Assembly: GCA_052144935.1 (NCBI GenBank)
Contig: JBKQPR010000162.1
Coordinates: 1-64,000 of the forward strand
DNA: 64,000 bases
Direction of reading: 5' to 3'
Origin: JOPF133 sp052144935
GTDB taxonomy: Bacteria; Acidobacteriota; Terriglobia; Bryobacterales; Bryobacteraceae
A model generated the notes under the pieces. It saw only the letters and a list, made by a program, of their open reading frames with translations, had not been told where the DNA came from and did not search any database. The translations under genes and the position numbers were made by a program. This document shows, in pieces, positions 50,855 through 59,415 of this stretch. Position 1 is the stretch's first letter, and every line of letters begins with the position of its first letter.

Positions 50855-51039
50855 AATGCCACTTACTCTGCCAGCGGCAACATTCTGCATTAATTGTGGG
50901 GCGGGCAATTTCGGGTCACGCGCGAGTCTGCGCGCCCGCCAGGGGCCGGCTGAAAGCCGGCGGGGCCCAGAGGGCACCCCAGGATTGGCTGCCCCACAAT
51001 TTGTGCAGAATGGTTACCAAAGCCAAAGTAAGTGGCATT
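50855..51039. mobile_element. Short element with about 55-bp terminal inverted repeats (MITE-like)
   Basis: Left end AATGCCACTTACTCTG...ATTCTGCATTAATTGTGGGGC; the right end is its near reverse complement (GCCCCACAATTTGTGCAGAAT...AAAGTAAGTGGCATT). Arms match over about 55 bp with few differences. The centre holds GGCGGGCAATTT, a GCGCG-type stem and a copy of the GGGCCCAGAGGGCACCCC repeat. No transposase and no obvious target duplication. It follows directly the point where the M1 remnant breaks off. Confidence 0.6.
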
Positions 51040-51061
51040 GGGCTAAGAGCCTGCGGCGCTT

Positions 51062-51862
51062 TCACGGCTGCGGGCTTACAACGTAGTCTTTGAAATAGCT
51101 GGTGCTGTCGGTCTTCGACCAGAGGCCGACCTTGCCGGCGACCGGCGGGCTAAGCACCGGATTGTTGGCCGGGACCAGGTCTGGATTGGGCGGACCTCTC
51201 CTCCCCGCCGCCGGCTCGCTGCCGAGCGTGTACTCGATCGCCAGAGTGCCATCGAGCCATGCCTTGAAGTTTGCTCCGTCCACCGTCATCTTCAGCTCAT
51301 GCCAGGCGCTCCGGTCCAGCATAAACGGCTTGGCGCGATCGCTGAACCTGACGTTCCGCCGGATGCCGTTGTGAAATTCCCAGAGGCCGACGTTGTTTTC
51401 CGTGTCGTTGTAGCGGATTGCCAGCCAGTCGCCGTTGGGCTTCACGTTGAAGAGAATGCCGGAACAGCGGTCTGCGTCGCCGCCCATAGTTTTGAACTTC
51501 ATGCCGATGGAGCCGTTCGAGAAGTTCTGGACGCTCTTGAGAATCGCGACCGGATAGTACGCGAACTGCTTGGCGTTATCCATCAGGTCCTCATTCGAAG
51601 TGCCATACAGCTTGCGCGCGGTTTGGAGCAGCAGCTTGGTGGGATTATCTTTGCTCGCGACCCACGGCCGGCCGTCGATCATAATCACCTTCTCGCCGCC
51701 GTCCTCGGCGACCACCCACGTTCCGACGATCGGCTCGAAGGTGACCGGCGGCTTGCCGGCTTGCTCGCTCTTGAGATCGACCCTGATATCTGCTGCGCCG
51801 GCCGTGGCGGCCAGAAAGACAGCGGTAAGGAAAACCACTCCACCTCGTGTGACTGCCTTCAT
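51062..51862 (-). CDS. Secreted LamG-like (concanavalin) protein
   Basis: A 266-residue exported protein with signal peptide (GGVVFLTAVFLAATAGAA). It has a single beta-sandwich of the LamG/DUF1080-like kind: FSNGSIGMKFKTMGGDADRCSGILFNVK, WLAIRYNDTENNVGLWEFHNG, SAWHELKMTVDGANFKAWLDG and YFKDYVVSP. No catalytic residue is recognised; glycan binding is a reasonable inference. A GGAGG lies before the ATG. Its 5' end, including the ribosome binding site and signal-peptide codons, is found again as a truncated copy about 530 bp away at 52312-52405. Confidence 0.75.
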   Translation of the reverse strand: MKAVTRGGVVFLTAVFLAATAGAADIRVDLKSEQAGKPPVTFEPIVGTWVVAEDGGEKVIMIDGRPWVASKDNPTKLLLQTARKLYGTSNEDLMDNAKQFAYYPVAILKSVQNFSNGSIGMKFKTMGGDADRCSGILFNVKPNGDWLAIRYNDTENNVGLWEFHNGIRRNVRFSDRAKPFMLDRSAWHELKMTVDGANFKAWLDGTLAIEYTLGSEPAAGRRGPPNPDLVPANNPVLSPPVAGKVGLWSKTDSTSYFKDYVVSPQP

Positions 51863-52311
51863 TTCAACCTCCTTTGGACCAGTGTTCCGCTGGCCACGAT
51901 GTAGCCGCCGGCGGTCCGCCGCGCTGGGCCACGGCCGTCGGCTTCAGACCGGAAATGCCGCGGGTACCGATCGGCGCCGATCCTCGATGACCCACCTAGC
52001 AACATACCTGTTTCCATATACAACTACCACCGATAGTTGATGACCCGGCTCCGTATGCGGGGCTGTCCACGCCACTTTGCGGGACAACCGAAACCGATGG
52101 CGCCTACTATCTCGGACCCGGATTTTCATCCAGCTATGCCATCGGCAATTTCCGGGCGCGAACTGCGGCTCAGGTATTGAGACCATGCGGTCCCGCATGG
52201 ATCGCGTCCTTCGACCCACAACGCCAGAAGGCAGGATGACCGATCACGACGGGATTTGACGTTACTTTCGGGCCGAGCGCTTTGCCGCTTCCAAGGCATG
52301 GCTCAAGGATC
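51863..52311. other. Intergenic region without a supported gene
   Basis: Roughly 450 bp upstream of the LamG-like gene. I see no convincing coding sequence. It separates the full gene from the truncated copy of its 5' end. Confidence 0.45.
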
Positions 52312-52395
52312 TTACCGGAGATATCCGCCGCCAGCCGTGGCGGCCAGAAGAACGATAGTCGGAAAAACCAATCCAACTCGTGTGACTGCCTTCAT
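52312..52395 (-). pseudogene. Truncated copy of the LamG-like gene 5' end (signal peptide only)
   Basis: Minus-strand ORF of 27 codons, MKAVTRVGLVFPTIVLL and then AATAGGGYLR and stop. It closely matches the start of the 51862 gene (MKAVTRGGVVFLTAVFLAATAGAA). The DNA match runs 52329-52405, including the AAGGAGGTT ribosome binding site. Its ATG overlaps the TGA of the upstream ABC permease gene (ATGA), so it would be translated as an exported peptide stub. Confidence 0.7.
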
Positions 52396-53720
52396 TTGAA
52401 CCTCCTTCGCGCAAGGATTCCACTGGCCAGGAACACGCCGGGCCAGACGGCATAGAATATCGTACCGGCGCCCTTTGGCGGCACAGCCAGGGGATGCCCG
52501 CGGAAAAGCTCCTCCTCATTCTCAGGAGGCGGCGCGACTCCGGCGAGCGAGTAAATCGCCTCCAGCACTCCTTCCGCCGTGGTCACGCGGCTCATGGTTC
52601 TGCGTCCGCCCAGATCGTACCAAATCTCCCCGTACCCGGCGCGGGTCTGCTCGAAGATCCCGATCGACGTGCCTGACACGTACCGCACCTGCAAGTCCGG
52701 CATGACCCGCCGCAGCTTGGACAGCGCGCGATGCTCCAGGTCGATCCGCCGCGGGTCCTCCGGCGCGAGATGCGCCTCGATACGCAACGGCCCGCGAATC
52801 CGATGGAGGGCCCGCTCATCCGCCTCGGAGAAGGAATTGCCGCGGGCTTCCGAGGTATCCCAACTCGATTTGAGGTGCGTACACGCCAAGATGCCGCAGG
52901 CCGCGAGCAGGCCGATCGAGGCCGATTGGTACACGCGGCGGCTCACGTGGATGCCCAGTTGCATCCCGACGGCCGCGAGCGCGAGGCCCGTCAGTATGAG
53001 CGCCAGGGCGATGAGCACGGTATCCAGCCGCACGAGACCATGCTGGAATTCCGCCACCATGGCGGCGGGTGTATACCCGGCGGCGCGCTCCCACCAGCCA
53101 CCTTGCACGGCGGCGAAGAAATCGACGATCCAGGTGCCGACCGTCATGCTGAGCGTGAGGATCGCCGCGGTGGAGGGATGTTCGGTGAACGAGGCCATGG
53201 TAGCGGCCAGGGCAATCGTCAGCATGCCGTTGAGCAGGTGGCCCACGGTCAGCGTGACCAGTTCCGGAGGGTAGACGGCGCCGCCGTAACTTTTCCAGAG
53301 GAGGATGGCGCTGAGGGGCGGCAGCATCGCCACCAGCCAGCCCGCCAGCAGAACGATAGCCTTCGCGGTCATGCGGGCAAAGGGGGACATTCCCTGTTGA
53401 ATTTCGAGTTTGAGGGCGCCGCTCTGGCGATCGCCGGCCACCAGGCGAATGGCCACGAAGGGCAGCAGGAAGACGGCCGCCAATTCGGCGGCGCTGAACG
53501 TGGGAGCCCAAACTCCGACGAGGGGCGAGAGAGCCTCGCCGACTCCGGCGGACGTTCCGTTCAGGCCGCTGACTTCCGCATACGTCCGCACGGCGCTGAC
53601 GAAGGATACTCCCACCAGGGGTCCCATGGCGAAGAGTAACACCCACCACGCCCTGGACGTGATGAGTTCGCGAAGCTCCTTGTCCACGAGCCACAGGAAT
53701 GCGGACCTAGGTGAGGGCAA
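52392..53720 (-). CDS. ABC-2 type permease with large extracytoplasmic segment
   Basis: A 442-residue membrane protein with at least seven membrane helices (for example WWVLLFAMGPLVGVSFVSAV, FSAAELAAVFLLPFVAIRLV, AIVLLAGWLVAMLPPLSAIL, LLAACGILACTHL and a last one GAGTIFYAVWPGVFLASGIL). Between the last two helices is a domain of about 130 residues (DERALHRIRGPLRIEAHLAPED...LEAIYSLAG) that resembles the GldG/ABC-auxiliary type. It likely forms an exporter with the ATPase upstream. The start is uncertain: TTG at 53720 lies 6 bp after AGAGG and overlaps the ATPase end; GTG 53687 is the alternative. Confidence 0.75.
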   Translation of the reverse strand: MPSPRSAFLWLVDKELRELITSRAWWVLLFAMGPLVGVSFVSAVRTYAEVSGLNGTSAGVGEALSPLVGVWAPTFSAAELAAVFLLPFVAIRLVAGDRQSGALKLEIQQGMSPFARMTAKAIVLLAGWLVAMLPPLSAILLWKSYGGAVYPPELVTLTVGHLLNGMLTIALAATMASFTEHPSTAAILTLSMTVGTWIVDFFAAVQGGWWERAAGYTPAAMVAEFQHGLVRLDTVLIALALILTGLALAAVGMQLGIHVSRRVYQSASIGLLAACGILACTHLKSSWDTSEARGNSFSEADERALHRIRGPLRIEAHLAPEDPRRIDLEHRALSKLRRVMPDLQVRYVSGTSIGIFEQTRAGYGEIWYDLGGRRTMSRVTTAEGVLEAIYSLAGVAPPPENEEELFRGHPLAVPPKGAGTIFYAVWPGVFLASGILARRRFK

Positions 53721-54435
53721 GGAACACCTCTTCCAGGTCCGGGGATGGCAGCGGGGCGTTGTGTACAGTGGCGTGTGCGACGGCCAGCGCCGCGAGTTCG
53801 GGCACCGTGCCTTCGCCGCGCACGCGCCCGTTATTGAGCAGCACGAAGCGGTCGCAGAAGCGGGCGGCATCGCCGATTTGGTGAATCGAGAGGAACAGCG
53901 TTCGCCCGCGGCCCGCGTGCGCGCGCAAGGTGGCGGCAACGTCGCGGGCCTGGCGCAGGTCGAGGCCCTCGAAAGGCTCGTCGATGAGTAACGCCGGCTG
54001 GGGAGTCAGCAGGCCGATGGCCAGAAGGACGCGCTTGCGCTGGCCTTTGGAAAGCGTGCCGATGGGCTGGTGCAGCAACTGGCGCAGATCGAGCCGCTCC
54101 ACGATTTCGTCGCGAAGAGGCGCCTGGCCGCGGAGAAACCCGATCGTAAAATCGAGCGCCCATCGAACGGACTGCTTGGGCCACGGGGCGATGCTGTCGG
54201 GCACATAGAACAGGAGCGAACGGCGCTCGCGCGCGGCGACCGGCCGGCCGCCGGCGAGCATCGTGCCACTGTCGGACGGCAACACTCCGGCCAGGCATTC
54301 GAACAGCGTGGACTTGCCGGCGCCGTTGGGCCCTATGAGTCCGAGCACCTCGCCCGCCCGTACGTGGAAGCTCACGTCCGCCAGCGCTGTGACGCGCCCG
54401 AATCGCTTGGAAAGGCCGTTGACTTCAAACAACAT
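53707..54435 (-). CDS. ABC transporter ATP-binding protein
   Basis: A 242-residue ABC ATPase. Walker A GPNGAGKST, signature LSKGQ (usual form LSGGQ, with Lys for the second Gly), Walker B ALLIDEP, D-loop EGLDL, H-loop SIHQ. It resembles ATPases of ABC-2 exporters (CcmA/NatA type). The gene overlaps the permease start by 14 bp, so the pair is co-translated. Substrate unknown. ATG 54435 preferred to TTG 54441. Confidence 0.88.
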   Translation of the reverse strand: MLFEVNGLSKRFGRVTALADVSFHVRAGEVLGLIGPNGAGKSTLFECLAGVLPSDSGTMLAGGRPVAARERRSLLFYVPDSIAPWPKQSVRWALDFTIGFLRGQAPLRDEIVERLDLRQLLHQPIGTLSKGQRKRVLLAIGLLTPQPALLIDEPFEGLDLRQARDVAATLRAHAGRGRTLFLSIHQIGDAARFCDRFVLLNNGRVRGEGTVPELAALAVAHATVHNAPLPSPDLEEVFLALT

Positions 54436-55199
54436 GGGCAATCACTAAGCTAACCCACATTTCGCGGTGCGGCGCGCTGCCCAGCGGCCGCGTGGGTGGG
54501 CGGCAGAGGCAGCCCGTCCGCGAACAAAGAGGGCCGGCTGGGGGTGCCCTCTGGGGTGGAGGTACGAGAGCGGCAGTTACGCGAGCGGAAACTCTGGCCG
54601 CGTAACTGCCAGGGAGCTGGCCGGGCCGGCAGATGAGTCTGAAGGCCGGGGATCGCGGCGTGGCCGTGACGACGCTCCGTCAAGGAACTCGCGCCCCAGC
54701 CGAGGTCCGATCCGATCCGCCTTCCGGCTCGAATGTTGGCGTCGACGGATCGCGCCGCAGTTCCCCGTCTGCGTCGAACTGAACGGCGGTCTCTTCGGCG
54801 GGGCCGCACGTTTTCCGCGAGGGGCGGCGCGAGATCGCCTCCGGTCTACATCATGAAGTGGCCCCAAGCGCGGCCCCGTCGACGGCTTTGGGCAGCGGTT
54901 CGGAGAGATTTCAGCCGTGGTGGACTTTCTGCTTAACTCCAGACCACCATCCTCCCTACGCCGTCTGCAAGAATCCTCCCCACTCTTGCACACTGGACGC
55001 CATCGGCCGAGAACGTGCGAGGGCGTCGCGTTCGGATAGTGCGGACCGTGCGCAGCGCGCGAGTTTATTTTCGGACTCCTACGCGCGCGCTTGGAGGTGC
55101 CCACTTTCGCACACTAGATGGATCCCCACGCGGCGGTCGGACTCCAGTCTCCGAAATCAGGCTGCTCCCCTGCAGGGCCGCTGCCAGCATAAGAGTTCT
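54436..55199. other. Intergenic region of about 760 bp
   Basis: No gene that I can support; open frames have neither recognisable motifs nor natural composition. It contains a GGGTGCCCTCTGGGG repeat copy (54542-54556), a 12-bp perfect hairpin listed separately, and otherwise ordinary sequence. Confidence 0.45.
54572..54610. repeat. Perfect 12-bp inverted repeat with 15-base loop
   Basis: GGCAGTTACGCG and CGCGTAACTGCC. No T-run follows on either side, so a simple terminator is unlikely; operator or transposon-end remnant are possible. Confidence 0.45.
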
Positions 55200-55760
55200 T
55201 CAAGCAGCAGGAGGAGTGACGACCAATGCGCTCCCAACGATTTCGATCAGCGAGTCGCCAGGAATCCACTCAAGGGCCATGCAGGCGCGGGATGGAGCTT
55301 TGCCAGGGCTAAAGTAAGTCCCGTAGATTTTGTTCAATGCATCGTACTGCGCTTTATGGGCATCGAACCGGGCTTTGCCCGTGGGCATGGGGACGCTATC
55401 GGCGTGAGGAAGACAGATAAACACCTCCACATGGATGATGCTGTCCATCGTGCAGCCTGCGCGCTCAACCGATCTCTTCAGTGCATCCATCGTGCGGGTG
55501 ACGTGCTTCTCAAATGGGTCCGTTACGAGAATGTGGTCCCCTCTGCCGTAGCCGTCATTCGAGCCAGTGCCGGAGAAGTAATAGATTCCATTGTGTGTGT
55601 GGTTATTGCGGCGAGGCTGATCCCCAGCACCGCCGGGCGCTGGGCTCCCAGCCGGAGCCTGCTGAGCGGCCTGCTGAGCGAAAAGCATCGGCGCCCCGGT
55701 AACGGCAGCCGCTATGGTCGCGAATTTGTTAAAGAACCTACGCGGAACGTTGATCTGCAT
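55200..55760 (-). CDS. Exported RidA/YjgF-family protein
   Basis: A 186-residue protein with an Ala-rich signal peptide (FATIAAAVTGAPMLFAQQAA) and a Pro/Gly/Ala stretch, then a RidA (Rid/YER057c/UK114) domain: GIYYFSGTGSNDGYG, VTRTMDALKRSVERAGC, IIHVEVFICLP, and SRACMALEWIPGDSLIEIVG. The family Arg (in SRAC) and Glu (in IEI) are present. Cytosolic RidA hydrolyses 2-aminoacrylate imines; exported members are uncharacterised. The start is ATG 55760, 8 bp after AAGGAG. It is the second of two adjacent RidA-like genes. Confidence 0.8.
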   Translation of the reverse strand: MQINVPRRFFNKFATIAAAVTGAPMLFAQQAAQQAPAGSPAPGGAGDQPRRNNHTHNGIYYFSGTGSNDGYGRGDHILVTDPFEKHVTRTMDALKRSVERAGCTMDSIIHVEVFICLPHADSVPMPTGKARFDAHKAQYDALNKIYGTYFSPGKAPSRACMALEWIPGDSLIEIVGSALVVTPPAA

Positions 55761-55838
55761 AAGATGTTCTCCTTTGGACATTTCGGGTGCTCTTGGCTTC
55801 ACAGGCCAGATTCTGTGAGGCTATTCGTCTAAAACTGG

Positions 55839-56291
55839 CTACTGCTTCACGGCAATGGCCGAAATTTCGATTTTTGCTCCACCGATCAGGCCCGCAACTT
55901 GCACGGTGGCTCGCGCTGGTTTCGGGTCCGGCATGAGCTTCTTATAGACATCGTTCATCTTCGGAACATCGTTCAAGTCTGTGACATAAACGGTTACAGA
56001 CGTTATGTCCGTCATCTGAAAGCCCGCTTTCTTGACTATTTTTTCGATTGCGGCAATTGTATTGGTAGTCTGTACAGTGATATCGGTTCCGGTTACCTTG
56101 CCTTGCGCGTCGGGCCCTTGCTGGCCTGCCACGTAAAGGGTTTTGCCCGCCACATAGCCATCGCTAAAGGGCATGCCCGGCTTGAAGTCGATGGCTTTGT
56201 TTTGAGAAAAAGCGCTGCCTGCAGTGCAAAACGCCAGCAGGCCTATCGACCAGAGACGTCGCTGGATTGTCTGTGAATACTTCTTTTTCAT
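55839..56291 (-). CDS. Exported RidA/YjgF-family protein
   Basis: A 150-residue protein with a signal peptide (LWSIGLLAFCTAGSAFSQ) followed by a canonical RidA domain: FSDGYVAGKTLYVAGQQG, TTNTIAAIEKIVKKAGF, ITSVTVYVTDL, and PARATVQVAGL with the conserved Arg and IEISAIAV with the conserved Glu. ATG 56291 has GAGG 6 bp upstream, better than ATG 56303. The codon use is more AT-rich than the window average. It precedes the second exported RidA gene by about 80 bp on the same strand and probably shares a transcript. Confidence 0.8.
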   Translation of the reverse strand: MKKKYSQTIQRRLWSIGLLAFCTAGSAFSQNKAIDFKPGMPFSDGYVAGKTLYVAGQQGPDAQGKVTGTDITVQTTNTIAAIEKIVKKAGFQMTDITSVTVYVTDLNDVPKMNDVYKKLMPDPKPARATVQVAGLIGGAKIEISAIAVKQ

Positions 56292-56799
56292 ATTTGGCCT
56301 CATATTGTTAAAGGATACTCCAATGCATTTGCTTTCGTTTCCTGGATGGCAATGCCGGTCGGCATTGGAACGATTAGACCACACTCCTGGGCGCGGAGGG
56401 CGCACTCTTGTCCGGCTCGCCAACTCGAATGGCATCCGCCACGCTTGCCCCCCAGGCTTGCATGTCAAGTTCGCCCGGCTCGCGCGGCGGATCGAGACGG
56501 TTCCGAATCGGCGCCGGATTTCTGCCCCGCGCGACCCGTGTGCACCAGGTCTGGACGCGATACCAGCGCATGGGCGGTTTCCGATTCACGGAAAGTGAAA
56601 GTGCTTGCGGGAAGGCGCAGGCTCCCCCACACTGCAGAACTGCCGCCAATCCTGTCTTCATCGGCCGCTCCAGCGATTCTCAGGCTCAAATTATATCCAA
56701 TCCGCGGCGCCGGCCGGCGGTAGGCGAGGAGGGATGGCGAAAGATGACGATATCGTAATCCAAGGGTCATGCGCCGCGAAGCGAGCTATAATCTTCGCC
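56292..56799. other. Intergenic region of about 500 bp
   Basis: I see no supported gene between the RidA-like gene and the divergent secreted glycoside hydrolase. The only signal is the TATAAT promoter near its right end. Confidence 0.45.
56787..56792 (+). promoter_or_regulatory. -10 box (TATAAT), leaderless-type spacing
   Basis: Consensus TATAAT ends 7 bases before GTG 56800; no ribosome binding site. The clearest leaderless case in the window. Confidence 0.5.
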
Positions 56800-58932
56800 G
56801 TGAGTCCCCGCTGCCTCGCTCTTTTACTATTGACGCACCTCAGCCTCGCCCAGTCGCGGGAGATCCCCACCGTCCATGTGGACGCCACGCCCGGGCACGC
56901 CATCAATTCCTTCGACCCGGACAGCGCGCTGGGGTCTTCCCTCGATGTGCTTTCGCGCGCCGGCATCGACAAGCTCTACACGCCGCACGTCATCCAGGAA
57001 GCGCTCTCGGCGGGTTGGGGGCCGATTACTTACCGCAACAATACCGAGCTCCGCATGGCCGCCTGGCACTGGACGGAGAACGGAACCTGGAGCGATCCGG
57101 CGCACAACAGCGGATACTTTACCGGCAGCAGCGAGCTAAAGGAGCTGACCCGATGCATTCTGTCCTACGCGCTGCCTCATCGCGGGTTCTCGACCAGCGG
57201 CGACCGTCCGGTGCAGGGGCCGAACCTCAGTTGTTGGAAGAGCAATCCATACCTCACCAGCAAATTCACGGGGGAAAGCGACTCTCTGCATCCCCAGTGG
57301 GTGGTCATGGATCTGCGGGCGGAGCGGCCCGTCAGCGCCATTCGCATCGCGTGGGCGAATCCCTACGCCCGAACGTATCGCGTAGAGTATTGGGTGGGCA
57401 AAAATGCGCTCGATTTCGACGAAGGCCCGCAAGGCGAGTGGAAGACCTTTCCCTCCGGCGCGCAGGAAAACGCCAAAGGCGGCACGGCGATTTTGAAGCT
57501 CTCCGAAGCGCCTGTTTCGACCCGCTACCTGCGCGTCTGGATGACCGAATCGTCCAACACCTGCGATGAGCACGGATCGGACGACGCGCGCAACTGCGTG
57601 GGTTACGCCATCCAGCAAATCGACGCGGGCGGCCTCGATGCGAGCGGCGCTTTTGCGGATATCATGCAGGGCGCTTCCGGACGGGACCGCCCCACCTATT
57701 GCAGTTCTTCCATCGACCCGTGGCACTCGGCCGGAGATGCCAATACCAGCGGCGGCGGACAGCACAGCGGCTTCGACCTGTTCTTTACCAGCGGGCTTAC
57801 CAATAATCTGCCCGCCCTGATTCCAGTCACCATGCTCTACGGGACGCCGGAGGATGCGGCCGCGCAAATCGCGTACATAGTGAAACGCGGTTACCCGATC
57901 TCGGGGATCGAACTGGGCGAGGAGCCTGACGGCAAGCACGCTATCCCGGAGGACTATGGCGCGCTCTACATCCAGTGGGCCCGGGCCATTCACAAGGTGG
58001 ATCCCAAGCTCAAGCTGGGCGGTCCGGTTTTCGAAGGCGTCAACGAAGATATACGGGTGTGGCCCGACGCTCAGGGGCGAACGTCGTGGATGGGAAGGTT
58101 CGTCGAGTATCTCAAGGCGCACGGCCGCCTGGCCGACCTGGCCTTCGTCTCTTTCGAGCACTACCCGTACGGACGGTGCAACCTCGACTGGAAGGATCTG
58201 TACCGGGAACCGCAACTCATCAAACACATCCTCGAAGTCTGGCGGGAGGACGGCGTTCCGAAAGATGTGCCGCTGATGGTGACCGAGAGCAGTCTGGCCG
58301 CCGGGCTGAACGGCCACATGAGCAGCATCTTCGGCGCGCTGTGGCTGGCGGACAGCATCGGCGCATTTTTCGAGGGAGGAGGCGCCGCCTATTACCATTC
58401 GCCGATCCAGCCCCAGGGAACGCAGAACACGTGCCAGGGCTGGGGATCGTGGTCGAATTTCGCGGCCGACAACAACTACAACATCTCGGGATACACGTCG
58501 TTCTACTTTGCGGCCCACATGATCAACCGGGAGTGGACGCAGCATCGCTCGGGCATCCACCGGATGTTCCCCTCTTCGATCGGCATCCAGGACGACCAGG
58601 GCAACCTGCTGGTGACCTCTTACGCGGTCGATCGTCCGGATGGCAACTGGTCGCTGATGCTAGTCAATCGGGACGAGTCCAACGCGCATACGGTGCGCGT
58701 TGCGTTCGAGGATTCGAACAGCAAGCGGGCGAAGTCTTTTGCGGGGCCGGTGGCGGTGGTGACTTTCGGGAGCGAGCAGTACGTTTGGCGGAACGACGGT
58801 CCCAACAGCCACGCGGATCCGGATGGACCGCCCGCCGGTATCCGTGTGGCGGGAACTCCGCAAACCACGTTCACTTTGCCCAAGGCTTCGATCACCGTGG
58901 TGCGGGGAAGAATCGAAGGAGACGTGCGGTAG
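56800..58932 (+). CDS. Large secreted glycoside hydrolase-like protein with discoidin-like domain
   Basis: A 710-residue exported protein: signal peptide (PRCLALLLLTHLSLAQS), an F5/8-type (discoidin-like) beta domain (residues about 125-270: WVVMDLRAERPVSAIRIAWANPYA and TRYLRVWMTES), then a (beta/alpha)8-like barrel (LIPVTMLYGTPEDAAAQIAYI, GYPISGIELGEEPDG, ADLAFVSFEHYPYG, VPLMVTESSLAA) and a C-terminal beta domain. The acid Glu pair GIELGEE (about 373) and VTES (about 494) suggests a clan GH-A retaining enzyme like GH39. Substrate unknown. GTG 56800 right after TATAAT is the likely start; an ATG 66 bp upstream precedes no signal peptide. Confidence 0.75.
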   Translation: MSPRCLALLLLTHLSLAQSREIPTVHVDATPGHAINSFDPDSALGSSLDVLSRAGIDKLYTPHVIQEALSAGWGPITYRNNTELRMAAWHWTENGTWSDPAHNSGYFTGSSELKELTRCILSYALPHRGFSTSGDRPVQGPNLSCWKSNPYLTSKFTGESDSLHPQWVVMDLRAERPVSAIRIAWANPYARTYRVEYWVGKNALDFDEGPQGEWKTFPSGAQENAKGGTAILKLSEAPVSTRYLRVWMTESSNTCDEHGSDDARNCVGYAIQQIDAGGLDASGAFADIMQGASGRDRPTYCSSSIDPWHSAGDANTSGGGQHSGFDLFFTSGLTNNLPALIPVTMLYGTPEDAAAQIAYIVKRGYPISGIELGEEPDGKHAIPEDYGALYIQWARAIHKVDPKLKLGGPVFEGVNEDIRVWPDAQGRTSWMGRFVEYLKAHGRLADLAFVSFEHYPYGRCNLDWKDLYREPQLIKHILEVWREDGVPKDVPLMVTESSLAAGLNGHMSSIFGALWLADSIGAFFEGGGAAYYHSPIQPQGTQNTCQGWGSWSNFAADNNYNISGYTSFYFAAHMINREWTQHRSGIHRMFPSSIGIQDDQGNLLVTSYAVDRPDGNWSLMLVNRDESNAHTVRVAFEDSNSKRAKSFAGPVAVVTFGSEQYVWRNDGPNSHADPDGPPAGIRVAGTPQTTFTLPKASITVVRGRIEGDVR

Positions 58933-59415
58933 CGGCCAGGGTGTGGCCGTCGCCGGAAAATTAAGGCACGTACAATCAATGAGTTATGAGCGCTTTAACG
59001 GCCAGCCGTGGCCTTCCGCACAATGACTCTCAGAGCAGTCGCGATGCTGCGGGCGTGAGAAGGGTGACCCAGAGACTTATCTCTGCCGGGCGTAAGGCGT
59101 CAGACGACCAGTTGACGTGACGGGGACTTATCGGGAGTGATCCTCCGAAAGCCGTTCCCAGGAAGCACATTCCATCGAGATGAGGTCGCCAGCCGATTTT
59201 CCAGTAACTGGCTCTTCTCGGCCGGCGTCCGTCCACCGATCGGACGCCTGCTGGCTCGTTCGGTATCGAAGGCAACATGCTATATTCGTACCATCTGCTC
59301 GCTTGAGGAAAGAGGTCGCTGGCTGAGGAGGCCACCCACTGTCGCCCCAAGAGCGGGAAAGCTCTTTTTGCCCGAGGCGGTCGCAAAAACCCACCGCCTG
59401 GAAGGAGAAACAGAC
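58933..59415. other. Upstream region of the GHKL ATPase gene
   Basis: About 480 bp without a supported gene. GCTATATTC at 59278-59286 may be a -10 region. The base composition is more even than elsewhere. Confidence 0.4.

Noticed and set aside
54577..55832. Overlapping open frames of 175-324 codons on both strands in the gene-poor stretch
   Set aside because: Composition (Arg/Pro/Ser-rich) and absence of start signals or motifs do not support coding. The right part is antisense to the RidA-like gene.
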